Origin: Teredinibacter waterburyi | GTDB taxonomy: Bacteria; Pseudomonadota; Gammaproteobacteria; Pseudomonadales; Cellvibrionaceae | DNA length: 64,000 bases | Assembly (NCBI RefSeq): GCF_001922985.1 | Contig: NZ_MRUH01000125.1 | Span: 1 to 64,000 of the forward strand | Direction of reading: 5' to 3' | In this document: positions 52,604 to 62,637 of the stretch, one piece after another | How the letters are laid out: every line of letters begins with the position of its first letter | Position numbering within the stretch: the first letter of the stretch is position 1 | The notes under the pieces: generated by a model | Seen by the model: the letters and a program-made list of their open reading frames with translations, nothing else | Databases searched by the model: none | What the model was told of the DNA's origin: nothing | Translations under genes and position numbers: made by a program

Positions 52604-53311
52604 CTACTCAACCGTTACTAAAAGTTTCGCAACCGGGTTTAGCCAGCGGTGAATATTACTGGTTAAATCGCTAACGCCGCCATTAAGATCAGAATCGCCG
52701 AGTGTGCCACGATGAATATGCACCCTGTCATTGGCCTCGCTAGTTGTAACGCCAGTGCCGTTACTGCCACTATCAGCGCCTGGGTTAGCGGGAATTCCAA
52801 GCATGCCCGGTGCACCACTGCCATCCAAAATTAATTCGTTGTTAGCTTCAGTTCCCGCATCGTACGCATTTAAAAACAAAGTGTAAGTTCCGGCCTCGGC
52901 TGGAACGGGCCAGGAGTCGACGCCGACGAAACCATCGTTACTGGGCAAGATCATTGCGGTGATCGAAAGTAAATCGTTAACGCCGGTGTCGATACTCATT
53001 GTCATCACAGATGACGCCGGAGCCAAAAGACCTTCCGCTGGATTTATAACGCTACTCGCTCCGACAGGCTCTAAGCTTGATACTAAGCCAGATAGATCCC
53101 CACCTTCTGCCATGGCTTGCAGTTCTGGTGATGCAGATTCGCCGACGCGAAAAAGTTTTGTGTCGCTACCGTGGGCGGTAATAAGCAGAGGTGTGAAGTA
53201 AATAGCTTGCGTTAAATTAGTAATTTTAACGGAGATGGTAGCGGCGAAACTATCGAGTGCTATCGCACTTAGCAACGCTGCAGAGATAAATGAAACTAGG
53301 GGTTTTGTCAT
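52604..53311 (-). CDS. Secreted spondin-domain protein
   Basis: A 235-residue protein with a cleavable signal peptide (LLSAIALDSFAA) and a spondin-N domain: ISVKITNLTQAIYFTPLLITAHG, GESASPELQAMAEGGD, NDGFVGVDSW and YDAGTEANNE. Unlike its lipoprotein paralogue 8 bases downstream, it has no lipobox, so it should be released to the periplasm or beyond. GAGGATCGACCG precedes the ATG. It is the first gene of a probable four-gene unit with the lipoprotein and the two-component system. Confidence 0.87.
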   Translation of the reverse strand: MTKPLVSFISAALLSAIALDSFAATISVKITNLTQAIYFTPLLITAHGSDTKLFRVGESASPELQAMAEGGDLSGLVSSLEPVGASSVINPAEGLLAPASSVMTMSIDTGVNDLLSITAMILPSNDGFVGVDSWPVPAEAGTYTLFLNAYDAGTEANNELILDGSGAPGMLGIPANPGADSGSNGTGVTTSEANDRVHIHRGTLGDSDLNGGVSDLTSNIHRWLNPVAKLLVTVE

Positions 53312-53418
53312 CGGTCGATCCTCACTGGTTATTGTTGATACGCCAGCAAGGATAGAGCGAGGAGATCATGCAGAAATCACGAAATTATAAAATTTCTATC
53401 ACGAAAACGGTGAGTAAC

Positions 53419-54819
53419 TCAACGCATTCGCATAAGTCGATTGATGCCATTCAGGGCGGCTATACGGTAGGCCTCGGCCATTGTCGGATAATTAAAGGTG
53501 CTGTTCACAAAATAATCGATAGTATTAGCGCCTTCTGCTTGCTGCATAATCGCTTGACCGATATGAATAATTTCTGAGGCTTCGGCACCAAAACAATGAA
53601 TCCCCAAAATTTCTCGGGTTTGATTGTGAAAAAGAAGCTTGAGCATCCCCTCGTCTTCGCCACTAATTTGGCCGCGTGCAGTATCTTTAAAAAATGCGCG
53701 GCCAACTTCGTAGGGAACTTTAGCAGCCGTTAACTCTGACTCGGTTTTACCGACAGAACTAATTTCTGGAATAGTATAAATACCGGTGGGAGCGTCCTCA
53801 ACAAAGCGCACCTCGCGACCCAAAATAGCATCAACCACTGAACGCCCTTGATCGAAGGATGCGCTTGCCAAACTCGGCCAACCAATAACATCTCCGGCGG
53901 CGTAGATATTCGGTGTTTCAGTACGATAAGACTGGTCAACTTTCAGTTGCCCACGAGAATCTGCCGCCAAACCTACGGCCTCAAGGTTTAAAGCATCGGT
54001 ATTACCGCTGCGGCCATTGCTCCACAATAATGCATCGGCGCTAATATGCTTACCTGAACGTAAATGAACGGTCACGCCCTTATCGGAGTACTCTGCATTT
54101 TCAAATATTTCGCTATGCCGAACCATGACGCCACTGCTACGCAAATGATAACTAAGCGCATCACTAATTTCGTCATCCAAGAATGAGAGCAAACGGTCGC
54201 GGCTATTAATTAAATCGACCTTTAGACCAAGGCCTGCAAATATCGACGCGTACTCGCAACCTATTACGCCAGCGCCAAAAATCACAATGGTGCTAGGAGT
54301 AGTATTCATTTGCAAAATAGTATCGCTATCAAAAACACGTGGGTGATTAAAGTCGATATTACTTGGCCGGTAAGGACGAGAACCCGTTGCGACTAAGATG
54401 TTTTCCGCCGTAACGCGATCTTTTAGGCCGTGAGGACCCGCGATCTCTACTTCATTTTTATTAACGAAGTGTGCGAAGCCATTGAAAATAGGTATTTTAT
54501 TGCGAATAAAATATTCTGAATGGAGCTCTACCTGCTTCGGGATAATGTCATTAACCGCCGCGAGGATTTGCGGATAATTCAACTCTTGATGCAACATCAT
54601 TCGCTTGGCAAAAGGCTGATTCGACATGCGAATCGCTTGCTTCACTGCATTACGAAGCGCTTTCGATGGAATTGTGCCCTTGTGTGCACAGTTGCCGCCA
54701 AGGCTTGCCTGACCGTCAACCACCGCCACGCGAAGGTTATTCTTTTTTGCTGATATAGCTGCGGACTCTCCAGCAGGGCCTGCACCAATTACGAGTAAAT
54801 CATACTGAAAATTAGCCAT
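53419..54819 (-). CDS. sthA: Soluble pyridine nucleotide transhydrogenase
   Basis: A 466-residue FAD protein that moves hydride between NADPH and NAD+. It is a disulfide-reductase relative without the active-site Cys pair: where lipoamide dehydrogenase has CxxxxC it has [16 protein letters not shown], the SthA hallmark. FAD-binding is [15 protein letters not shown] and NAD-binding [13 protein letters not shown]. The C-terminus matches family length. It lies downstream of nqrM on the same strand. Confidence 0.93.
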   Translation of the reverse strand: MANFQYDLLVIGAGPAGESAAISAKKNNLRVAVVDGQASLGGNCAHKGTIPSKALRNAVKQAIRMSNQPFAKRMMLHQELNYPQILAAVNDIIPKQVELHSEYFIRNKIPIFNGFAHFVNKNEVEIAGPHGLKDRVTAENILVATGSRPYRPSNIDFNHPRVFDSDTILQMNTTPSTIVIFGAGVIGCEYASIFAGLGLKVDLINSRDRLLSFLDDEISDALSYHLRSSGVMVRHSEIFENAEYSDKGVTVHLRSGKHISADALLWSNGRSGNTDALNLEAVGLAADSRGQLKVDQSYRTETPNIYAAGDVIGWPSLASASFDQGRSVVDAILGREVRFVEDAPTGIYTIPEISSVGKTESELTAAKVPYEVGRAFFKDTARGQISGEDEGMLKLLFHNQTREILGIHCFGAEASEIIHIGQAIMQQAEGANTIDYFVNSTFNYPTMAEAYRIAALNGINRLMRMR

Positions 54820-54886
54820 CGAGAATCCGTGCTCCTAAATAAAAAATTACGCCGCTGTTAAACAGCTGAGACCAACACAGTCACAG

Positions 54887-55141
54887 CTAAAACTCTTTGC
54901 TCGCATCATAGCTGAGAGAATCTGCTTTGCTTTTAGCGCTTTCGGTATTTGCATCTTTACGCTGTTGTTCTTCGTCGCATTTCGCCGTATCCCCACCACA
55001 AATATCACACGCCTTGTCGATACCCAATGCAGACATTCCGCCGCAAGAGCCTTTAATCGGCTTGTTGGCAAAGATGACACCGACCGACATGCCAATAATG
55101 ACTAAGCCTAATATCAAGAACGCTAGCAAAAATGTTGTCAT
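54887..55141 (-). CDS. nqrM: Na+-NQR maturation protein NqrM
   Basis: An 84-residue protein with one membrane helix (LLAFLILGLVIIGMSVGVIFA) and four conserved Cys in GSCGGMSALGIDKACDICGG, the DUF539/NqrM pattern. NqrM is needed to assemble the iron centre between NqrD and NqrE. It is the last gene of the nqr operon, 13 bases after apbE. Confidence 0.95.
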   Translation of the reverse strand: MTTFLLAFLILGLVIIGMSVGVIFANKPIKGSCGGMSALGIDKACDICGGDTAKCDEEQQRKDANTESAKSKADSLSYDASKEF

Positions 55142-55154
55142 AATTTATACCTCT

Positions 55155-56246
55155 TTAATCGTCTATACCCGATAAATACTGCTCGAATTGAGCTGTATAT
55201 TTGGCCGTAAAGGCCTCGTCTTCTCGTACTAAAAAATATGCAGCTATGTTCTCTTTAAGCGCGAAATCATAACCTTTAACCGGCCCCATCACATTTAGTG
55301 CTGTAGCCATAGCATCCGCTTCGGCACTGTTATTTGCCACTACCGTTACCGATGCTAGGTTGTGTGTAATGGGCGCTGCAGTTGCCGGATCGATCGTGTG
55401 GGAAAATCGTTCACCATCAATTTCAAAATAGTTGCGGTAATCACCCGACGTCGCAATTCCACCGGCTTCAATTGAAATCGCTTGTGCTACACCAGTCTGC
55501 GCCAAACTTGGCTGCTCCACCCCAATTCGCCACGGCTTGCCTCTTGGACTGACACCGGCCACATGCAGTTCCCCGCCCACTTCGATCATGTAGTTGGCAA
55601 TTCCACGATTTAGCAATAGGCCGGCAATTTCATCGGCGCCAGCACCTTTAGCAATCGCGGAAAGGTCGATATAAACAGCGCGGCTTTTTCTAACCGCATA
55701 GGTGTCGATTTCAAGTTCAACAAACCGAAACCCAACATTTTGTCTGGCTGCTGCGACTTGTTCGGCACTCGGCTGCTTTTCTTCACGCTCTTCTGGGCCA
55801 AAACCCCAGAGATTAACAATCGGTCCAACAGTGGTATCAAATGAACCCTTGGTGCGAATACTAATTTGGTGGCTAAGGTTAAGGATATCAAAGAGTTTAG
55901 GCGATACCACAACCGCTGCATTAACCGGAGCCTTGTTAAGCCGGGATAACTCAGAGTCTGGAATATAGGTCGACATCACTTGGTTAAAATCAGATAACAG
56001 CTCATCAACATCGCGCTTAAGCCGCGCCGGATCAATTACCGGCTTAGCATCGGCAACCACCGTAATATGATAGGTAGTACCCATAGTACGGCCTTCGATA
56101 CGAACAACCTGGGGTACTGTGTTTCGCTCACAACCCGCCCCTAAAAAAAAGCAAAGCGAGACTAGTATTACCAGCCTCGCTTTTAGGGATAGGATTGCTC
56201 GCAGACGTTCGAATAACCAAGTCGACGTTGCAAGTAGTCTAGTCAC
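55155..56246 (-). CDS. apbE: FAD:protein FMN transferase ApbE
   Basis: A 363-residue lipoprotein (lipobox LGAGC) that moves FMN from FAD to Thr residues of NqrB and NqrC. Signatures are RIEGRTMGTTYHITVV, KGSFDTTVGPIVNLWGFGP, YIDLSAIAKGAGADEIA and the DPATAAPI-THNLASVTV metal site. It is placed between nqrF and nqrM, as expected for a dedicated NQR flavin transferase. Confidence 0.96.
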   Translation of the reverse strand: MTRLLATSTWLFERLRAILSLKARLVILVSLCFFLGAGCERNTVPQVVRIEGRTMGTTYHITVVADAKPVIDPARLKRDVDELLSDFNQVMSTYIPDSELSRLNKAPVNAAVVVSPKLFDILNLSHQISIRTKGSFDTTVGPIVNLWGFGPEEREEKQPSAEQVAAARQNVGFRFVELEIDTYAVRKSRAVYIDLSAIAKGAGADEIAGLLLNRGIANYMIEVGGELHVAGVSPRGKPWRIGVEQPSLAQTGVAQAISIEAGGIATSGDYRNYFEIDGERFSHTIDPATAAPITHNLASVTVVANNSAEADAMATALNVMGPVKGYDFALKENIAAYFLVREDEAFTAKYTAQFEQYLSGIDD

Positions 56247-56270
56247 TTAATATCAATCCTGTTTCCGTTA

Positions 56271-57494
56271 TTAACCGCCGAAGTCATCTAGCATAATGTT
56301 TTCATCTTCAACGCCGAGGTCTTTCAACATCTTAATAACGGCTTGGTTCATCATCGGCGGCCCGCACATATAGAACTCACAGTCTTCCGGTGCTGGGTGG
56401 TCTTTTAGGTAATTTTCCAACAACACGTTGTGAATAAAACCTGTTTTACCTTCCCAATTATCTTCAGGCTGAGGGTCCGACAATGCTATGTGCCATTCGA
56501 AGTTGTCGTTCTCGGCGGCAAGCATGTCGTAATCTTCTTTGTAGAAGAGTTCACGAAGTGAGCGAGCACCATACCAAAACGACATCTTGCGATCGCTCTT
56601 TAAACGTCGTAACTGGTCAAAGATGTGAGAACGCATAGGCGCCATACCCGCACCACCACCAATAAATACCATTTCTGCATCGGTATCCTTGGCGAAGAAC
56701 TCTCCAAAGGGACCGTACACGGTCATTTTGTCGCCAGGCTTCAAATTAAATACGTATGACGACATTTGCCCAGGCGGTAACCCTTGCGTGCGCGGTGGCG
56801 GTGTAGCAATACGAATATTAAACTTAACCAAGCCACGCTCTTCAGGATAATTCGCCATGGAGTAAGCGCGAATAACTGGCTCTTCAACTTTTGATTCCAT
56901 CTTGAAAAAACCAAAATGTTCCCAGTCGCCACGGTACTCTTCTTCAATCTCAAAATCAGAAAACTTAACGTGATGCGGTGGGCACTCTAACTGAACGTAA
57001 CCACCTGCACGGAAGTCGACATTTTCACCTTCTGGCAGCTTTAAGGTTAGCTCCTTAATAAAGGTGGCAACATTGGGGTTAGATACAACCTCACACTCCC
57101 ACTGCTTAACGCCGAACACTTCCTCATCAATTTCGATTTTCATGTCTTGCTTTACAGGAACCTGACAGCTAAGTCTCCAACCTTCACGCTCTTCTCGGCG
57201 ATTGAAATGAGACTCTTCCGTTGGCAGCATAGAGCCGCCACCTTCACTGACCAAACATTTACACTGCGCACAGGTTCCGCCACCACCACAAGCTGAGGCT
57301 AGAAACAAATTGTTCGCCGCTAAGGTTTGCAGCAGTTTTCCACCGGCAGGAACAGAGATTGTTTTTTCTCCGTTAATTTCGATTGTCACATCACCAGCAT
57401 TCACCAACTGAGCGCGGGCGCTGAGAATTACAGCCACCAACACCAAGACGATGACGGTGAACATGACAACACCTAATATAATTTCTATGTTCAT
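56271..57494 (-). CDS. nqrF: Na+-NQR subunit F (NADH dehydrogenase subunit)
   Basis: A 407-residue subunit where NADH electrons enter. An N-terminal membrane helix is followed by a 2Fe-2S ferredoxin domain ([13 protein letters not shown]) and a ferredoxin reductase-like part with FAD site [11 protein letters not shown] and NADH site [15 protein letters not shown]. It ends with MLDDFGG, the conserved terminus. Full family length. Confidence 0.97.
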   Translation of the reverse strand: MNIEIILGVVMFTVIVLVLVAVILSARAQLVNAGDVTIEINGEKTISVPAGGKLLQTLAANNLFLASACGGGGTCAQCKCLVSEGGGSMLPTEESHFNRREEREGWRLSCQVPVKQDMKIEIDEEVFGVKQWECEVVSNPNVATFIKELTLKLPEGENVDFRAGGYVQLECPPHHVKFSDFEIEEEYRGDWEHFGFFKMESKVEEPVIRAYSMANYPEERGLVKFNIRIATPPPRTQGLPPGQMSSYVFNLKPGDKMTVYGPFGEFFAKDTDAEMVFIGGGAGMAPMRSHIFDQLRRLKSDRKMSFWYGARSLRELFYKEDYDMLAAENDNFEWHIALSDPQPEDNWEGKTGFIHNVLLENYLKDHPAPEDCEFYMCGPPMMNQAVIKMLKDLGVEDENIMLDDFGG

Positions 57495-57515
57495 GTTCTA
57501 TTTGTTCCTCGCTGA

Positions 57516-58124
57516 TTAAAGATCAATGCCGCCAAAAGACATAAACCCAAGAGACATCAAGCCGACGGTGATAAAGGTAATGCCCAAGCCTTGCAGCCCG
57601 TCTGGAACATCACTGTACTTCATCTTTTCTCGAATACCGGCCAGCGCTGTAATTGCGAGCGCCCAGCCAACACCTGAACCCACACCAAAAACAACACTTT
57701 CGCTAAAATCGTAGTCGCGCTCCACCATCAACAGAGAACCACCCATGATTGCGCAGTTAACCGTAATCAGCGGCAAGAACACACCCAAAGCGTTGTAAAG
57801 CGAAGGCACATACTTATCGAGGAACATTTCCAAAATCTGCACTAATGCGGCAATAACACCGATATAGCTAATCAGACCGAGAAAGCTCAAATCAACTTCG
57901 GGTAAGCCTGCCCAAGCAAGTGCACCATTAGAAAGAACGTAAGTATAAAGCAGGTTGTTAATAGGTACGGTTACCGCTTGAACCACGATTACGGCGATAC
58001 CCAAACCAATGGCAGCTTCAACTTTTTTGGACAAAGCCAAAAAGGTACACATACCCAAAAAGAAAGCTAACGCCATATTTTGAATAAATATGGAGCGTAC
58101 AAATAAACTAATTAACTCTTCCAT
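57516..58124 (-). CDS. nqrE: Na+-NQR subunit E
   Basis: A 202-residue membrane subunit with six helices. It has the Cys that ligates the shared iron centre in [10 protein letters not shown] and a matching N-terminal repeat ([18 protein letters not shown]). It pairs with NqrD in inverted topology. The start overlaps the nqrD stop by one base. Confidence 0.97.
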   Translation of the reverse strand: MEELISLFVRSIFIQNMALAFFLGMCTFLALSKKVEAAIGLGIAVIVVQAVTVPINNLLYTYVLSNGALAWAGLPEVDLSFLGLISYIGVIAALVQILEMFLDKYVPSLYNALGVFLPLITVNCAIMGGSLLMVERDYDFSESVVFGVGSGVGWALAITALAGIREKMKYSDVPDGLQGLGITFITVGLMSLGFMSFGGIDL

Positions 58125-58783
58125 TACACAGCCTCCCTTGCCACTGTATTAGGAGCGATTTTGAAATCGGGTGCTTCTACTTGCGATTTCTTATAGGAGC
58201 GTAGCGCCCAAATAAATAACCCGATAAGGAAGAATGCACTAGGCGGTAGTAGCAGCATGCCGTTAGGTACATACCAGCCGCCGTTGTTTACAGTTTGCAT
58301 GATTTCGATACCAAACAAGCTGCCGGAACCAAATAGTTCACGAATCACGGCAAGCCCAAGCAGCATCGCGCTATAGCCTAAACCATTCCCAATACCGTCA
58401 AAGAAGCTCGGCATAGGGGGGTTTTTCATAGCAAAGGCTTCGGCACGACCCATCACGATACAGTTGGTGATGATCAAGCCCACAAATACCGAAAGTTGCT
58501 TACTAATATCGTAAGCAACGGCTTTTAGTACTTGGTCAACAACAATTACCAAAGACGCAATAATCGTCATCTGCGCGATAATACGGATACTACTGGGAAT
58601 GTGGTTACGGACTAAGGAAACGAAGAAGTTTGAAAACCCCGTTACCAAGGTAAGAGCGATACACATTACTATGGTAACGCGCATGCTACTGGTCACCGCC
58701 AAGGCGGAACAGATTCCAAGAATCTGCAAAGCAATGGGGTTATTTTCCAGAATTGGTTTAAATAACAGCTCTTTAGCTTTCAT
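58124..58783 (-). CDS. nqrD: Na+-NQR subunit D
   Basis: A 219-residue six-helix membrane subunit, homologous to NqrE. Signatures are [19 protein letters not shown] and [15 protein letters not shown], each with a Cys that binds the iron centre. Located between nqrC and nqrE with tight spacing, three bases after nqrC. Confidence 0.97.
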   Translation of the reverse strand: MKAKELLFKPILENNPIALQILGICSALAVTSSMRVTIVMCIALTLVTGFSNFFVSLVRNHIPSSIRIIAQMTIIASLVIVVDQVLKAVAYDISKQLSVFVGLIITNCIVMGRAEAFAMKNPPMPSFFDGIGNGLGYSAMLLGLAVIRELFGSGSLFGIEIMQTVNNGGWYVPNGMLLLPPSAFFLIGLFIWALRSYKKSQVEAPDFKIAPNTVAREAV

Positions 58784-58786
58784 GAA

Positions 58787-59560
58787 TTAAGCCTCCCCCG
58801 CTTTGAGGTTATTAAGGAATTGAGCGTAACCATTTTCACCCAACCAAAATTTCATCATGTTATCCACGCCCACACTGGTAAGTGTTGCGCCGGAAAGTCC
58901 ATCCACTTTGTATTCCGCGCCAGGTGCACCTTTAACAACAGCACCTTTGATAACCTCAATGCCGACTGAACCGTCTGTGGCATATAACTTTTTGCCGATC
59001 CACGAACTTTTCCAGCGCGGGTTATCAACTTCAGCGCCGAGTCCCGGAGTTTCTTGGTGCTCGTAGTAACCTAAACCAACAACGGTATTAGCATCGGCCG
59101 CAACCGCAAGGAAACCATAGAGCGTACCCCAAAGACCGTAGCCCTTAATTGGCAGAATTACGGTTTGTAATTGACCGTTATCGCGTACCAAGTAGACCTT
59201 GGAATATTTCTCACGACGAGAAATGTTAGCGATATCATCTTCTGTAGATAAAACGTCTGACAAGGATGGATCTTTTGCTGCTTTACGCTGGTCGAAACTT
59301 TTTACGCCAACCGCATCGGTAAATTTACCGGTCTCTAAATCGACGATGCGCGTTTCGATTTTATCGAACGCTTGCTGAATGTCCATGCCATCTTCATAGA
59401 GCCCAGCCGCCAACAAAATATTGCGGTTGAAATCTTTAAGCTTGTTAGCATCCTGTAGAGGTCTGAGCAAAACAGCGGCTGTTGATACCACTACGGAACA
59501 GACGATACAAAGTAATACCGCGACCGTAATAGTCTTTTTAATCGAGTCGTTACTAGCCAC
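58787..59560 (-). CDS. nqrC: Na+-NQR subunit C
   Basis: A 257-residue subunit with one N-terminal membrane helix and a periplasmic FMN domain. The flavinylation site is visible as [10 protein letters not shown], with the last Thr of SGAT as the FMN acceptor. It is modified by the ApbE encoded in the same operon. The start overlaps nqrB by eight bases. Confidence 0.97.
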   Translation of the reverse strand: MASNDSIKKTITVAVLLCIVCSVVVSTAAVLLRPLQDANKLKDFNRNILLAAGLYEDGMDIQQAFDKIETRIVDLETGKFTDAVGVKSFDQRKAAKDPSLSDVLSTEDDIANISRREKYSKVYLVRDNGQLQTVILPIKGYGLWGTLYGFLAVAADANTVVGLGYYEHQETPGLGAEVDNPRWKSSWIGKKLYATDGSVGIEVIKGAVVKGAPGAEYKVDGLSGATLTSVGVDNMMKFWLGENGYAQFLNNLKAGEA

Positions 59561-60758
59561 GCGCTAACCTCCGTTTGATATTGGATTGAACAACAAAGTG
59601 GTCGATTAATGGCGCGAACAAGTTAGCGAATAAAATTGCCAACATCATACCTTCTGGGAAGGCGGGGTTAACGACACGAATCGTAATCACCATAAAACCG
59701 ATTAATGCGCCAAACCACCATTTTCCGGCATTTGTCATGGATGCAGAGACTGGATCGGTGGCCATAAAAAATAGACCGAACGCGTATCCGCCCAATACAA
59801 AGTGCCACCAGAAAGGCATGGCAAACATTGGATTGGTTTCGGGATTACCGAAGTGGTTATAAACCATAGTGGTGACGATAGTACCTAGTACCACGCCGAC
59901 CACAATTCGGTAGGAGGCAATACTGCTGCCAACCAAAATCAGGCCGCCAATCAAAATAGCGATTGTAGATGTTTCGCCGATCGAACCCGGTATTTTACCG
60001 ATAAACGCATCCATCCAAGTCATTTGCTGGGTAAGCACGTCCATTCCCTGCTGTGCGGCAACCGACAGCGCCGTTGCGCCGGTGTAGCCATCAACAGCAG
60101 TCCAAACGGCATCACCCGACATATAAGACGGGAACGCGAAGAACAAAAACGCGCGTCCGGCCAAGGCTGGGTTGAGGAAGTTTTTGCCGGTTCCGCCAAA
60201 TACTTCTTTACCGAGTACCACACCGAAGCTAATACCAAGCGCCGCTTGCCATAGTGGTAAATCTGGGGGGCAAATAAGTGCAAACAAAATCGAAGTAACG
60301 AAAAAGCCTTCGTTAATTTCGTGGCCGCGCTTCATTGCAAACAAAACTTCCCAGAAACCACCAACGATAAATACCGTCATATAGATAGGTACGAAGAAAG
60401 CTGCACCAAAAATCAGGTTATCCCAGATACTACCGGCATCGTGACCAGCGAGCAGGCCAATCAATGCTCCGCGCCAGCCTTCGATTGATGCGACATCCAT
60501 TGTTGCAAGTGCGGTATTAGCTTGCCAACCAAGGTTGTACATACCGTAAAACATTGCCGGGAAAACACACATCCACACCGTGATCATGACACGTTTTAGA
60601 TCGATGCCGTCGCGTACATGCGCGGTCGTTTTAGTGACATCATTAGGCTGGAATAAACCAGTATCAACAGCTTCGTAAAGCGAATACCAGCTCTCCAACT
60701 TGCCACCCTTATGAAAATGAGGCTCAAGGCTGTCGAACATATTACGTAGAAGTTTCAT
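59553..60758 (-). CDS. nqrB: Na+-NQR subunit B
   Basis: A 401-residue subunit with about ten membrane helices; it carries covalent FMN and riboflavin and is thought to form the Na+ path. The flavinylation motif is [10 protein letters not shown] (Thr of TGAT). The N-terminus [20 protein letters not shown] is characteristic. Its start lies 3 bases after nqrA. Confidence 0.97.
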   Translation of the reverse strand: MKLLRNMFDSLEPHFHKGGKLESWYSLYEAVDTGLFQPNDVTKTTAHVRDGIDLKRVMITVWMCVFPAMFYGMYNLGWQANTALATMDVASIEGWRGALIGLLAGHDAGSIWDNLIFGAAFFVPIYMTVFIVGGFWEVLFAMKRGHEINEGFFVTSILFALICPPDLPLWQAALGISFGVVLGKEVFGGTGKNFLNPALAGRAFLFFAFPSYMSGDAVWTAVDGYTGATALSVAAQQGMDVLTQQMTWMDAFIGKIPGSIGETSTIAILIGGLILVGSSIASYRIVVGVVLGTIVTTMVYNHFGNPETNPMFAMPFWWHFVLGGYAFGLFFMATDPVSASMTNAGKWWFGALIGFMVITIRVVNPAFPEGMMLAILFANLFAPLIDHFVVQSNIKRRLARG

Positions 60759-60761
60759 CTA

Positions 60762-62105
60762 TTAACCCTCCTTCTCGATACGCGTGAGGTTATCGCGAAG
60801 AATGGGGCCGTATTCGTATTTGCCAGAGCAAATAAACGTACACAAGGCCAAGTCCTCTTCATCCAATTCCAAACAACCTAATTTTTGAGCTGTTTCTGTA
60901 TCACCAACGATAAGCGCACGTAATAATTGCGTTGGCAGAATATCTAGTGGCATAACTTTCTCGTAGGCGCCTATCGGGACCATTGCACGCTCGCTACCGT
61001 TAGCTGAGGTGGTAAACGAGAATTTTTTGCCGCCCAGCAATTTAGAGATATAGATAGGCAATGCAGAGAAGCGGTTAAAACCCGGCACAAAGTAATGCAA
61101 GAAAGGACGCTCGCGGCCTTCGCTCAAAATACTGACCTGAGTGTGATACCTACCAAGATACGCAACTGCGCCGGATGTGGTTCTACCGCCAAACACGGAA
61201 CCGGAAATGACGCGGTTATCCGCGCCGTCTGCCGCACCTGCAGTAAGCTCATCCAAGCTGGCGCCAACTCGAGTGCGCAGTAAGCGTGGATCGTTTACGA
61301 CTGGGCCAGCCAGAGATACAACGCGATCGGTGTTCAGCTCACCTTGGGTGAATAGCGCACCCACTGCAATAACATCTTGGTAGCCAATGGTCCAAGCGAC
61401 CTTAGCCAAGCTAACGGGGGCAAGAAAATGGATTTGTGTGCCGACATTGCCCGCTGGATGAACACCAGAGAAGGTTTCGAAGACTACATTCGAAAGCGAG
61501 CCGCTGGCGATATTAACGCCCTCAGCATGACTTACGAAAACCTTACCGTCGGTCAAACGCGACAAGGCAGCCAAACCGTTCTGGAAGTTTTCAGCTTGTT
61601 CGGCGATTACGATAGCGGGATCAGCCGCCAACGGATTAGTGTCCATCGCGCTGACAAAAATGTTCACAGGCGCAGTGTTAACCGCGGGGACCTTACTGTA
61701 GGGACGGGTACGCAAAGCTGTCCATAATCCGGATTGCACCAAATTGTCGACGACTTTATCGCGCTCGAGATTGCCAAGCTCTACCGCTGGGTAGCTAGCA
61801 AACTTTTCAGCCTCATCGCCTTCTACATCGATAACAACCGACTGCAATACGCGCTGATGGCCGCGATTGATCGCCGCAACAGTACCGCCGGCAGGCGCTG
61901 TGTAGCGCACACCTTCGGTCTTTTTGTCGGTAAACAATAGCTGACCTTTTTTGACCTTATCGCCAACCTGCACAGCCATGGTGGGTTTCATACCGTGGTA
62001 ATCGAAACCAATCACTGCAACAGATCGAATCTTCGGGCCATCTTCTATGGATTGCCGGGGTGAACCGGTGATAGGTAAATCCAATCCTCGACGGATCTTG
62101 ATCAT
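60762..62105 (-). CDS. nqrA: Na+-NQR subunit A
   Basis: A 447-residue peripheral subunit that holds a ubiquinone-binding role in the complex. It starts [16 protein letters not shown], the conserved N-terminus, with [16 protein letters not shown] and a Rnf-like barrel. First gene of the operon nqrABCDEF-apbE-nqrM. The upstream region should contain the operon's promoter, not resolved by eye. Confidence 0.97.
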   Translation of the reverse strand: MIKIRRGLDLPITGSPRQSIEDGPKIRSVAVIGFDYHGMKPTMAVQVGDKVKKGQLLFTDKKTEGVRYTAPAGGTVAAINRGHQRVLQSVVIDVEGDEAEKFASYPAVELGNLERDKVVDNLVQSGLWTALRTRPYSKVPAVNTAPVNIFVSAMDTNPLAADPAIVIAEQAENFQNGLAALSRLTDGKVFVSHAEGVNIASGSLSNVVFETFSGVHPAGNVGTQIHFLAPVSLAKVAWTIGYQDVIAVGALFTQGELNTDRVVSLAGPVVNDPRLLRTRVGASLDELTAGAADGADNRVISGSVFGGRTTSGAVAYLGRYHTQVSILSEGRERPFLHYFVPGFNRFSALPIYISKLLGGKKFSFTTSANGSERAMVPIGAYEKVMPLDILPTQLLRALIVGDTETAQKLGCLELDEEDLALCTFICSGKYEYGPILRDNLTRIEKEG

Positions 62106-62637
62106 ACGTCTTAGCCTAATTGAAATTTAAATGGGTTGAGTTTTTAAAAAGTTAAAGTGTGAAAAAGTAATTCTTGTGCCGCACAACGTACGCCTTCGCA
62201 ATCTTCTAACGTACGACCTGTTGTGCCACAACCAATAAAACTATGCGTGCCACGGCAAATAAATATAAATGCGCCACGCCCTAAATAAATACGTCGCATC
62301 CAGCAGAGCATAGTCCAAACTGAACAAATTTTAAGCTCTTTCGCTTATATAGAGAGCTGTCCCGCTCTTCTGACGACTCATCGAGTGTGAGCCACATAAA
62401 AAATCGCGCCAATTATAGTGATCAGCGCGCACTAACGCTAGGGGTGCTCCCAAAAAAACGGGAATAACCTATTGTTTTAACGACAATAATTCCTATTTAC
62501 GTAGCCCTAGTGCAACACGCCGGCACGCAAATATGCAATATAAGTCGAAAGACCCTATCCAACTCGGCACTTACCTGTCCCGATCACACAAACATCGTTA
62601 GAATACGCGCCTGCTAAATTTTATGAACCAAGCTTAT
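62106..62637. other. Intergenic region between divergent nqrA and mfd
   Basis: 532 bases without a firm gene. A 55-codon frame on the minus strand (62144-62311), including FIGCGTTGRTLEDCEG, is open from an ATG but has no good ribosome-binding site; it may be a leader or chance. Both nqr and mfd promoters should lie here, but no convincing -35/-10 pair or operator was picked out. Confidence 0.5.

Noticed and set aside
61377-61727. 116-codon plus-strand frame inside nqrA
   Set aside because: Antisense to a firmly identified, conserved gene.
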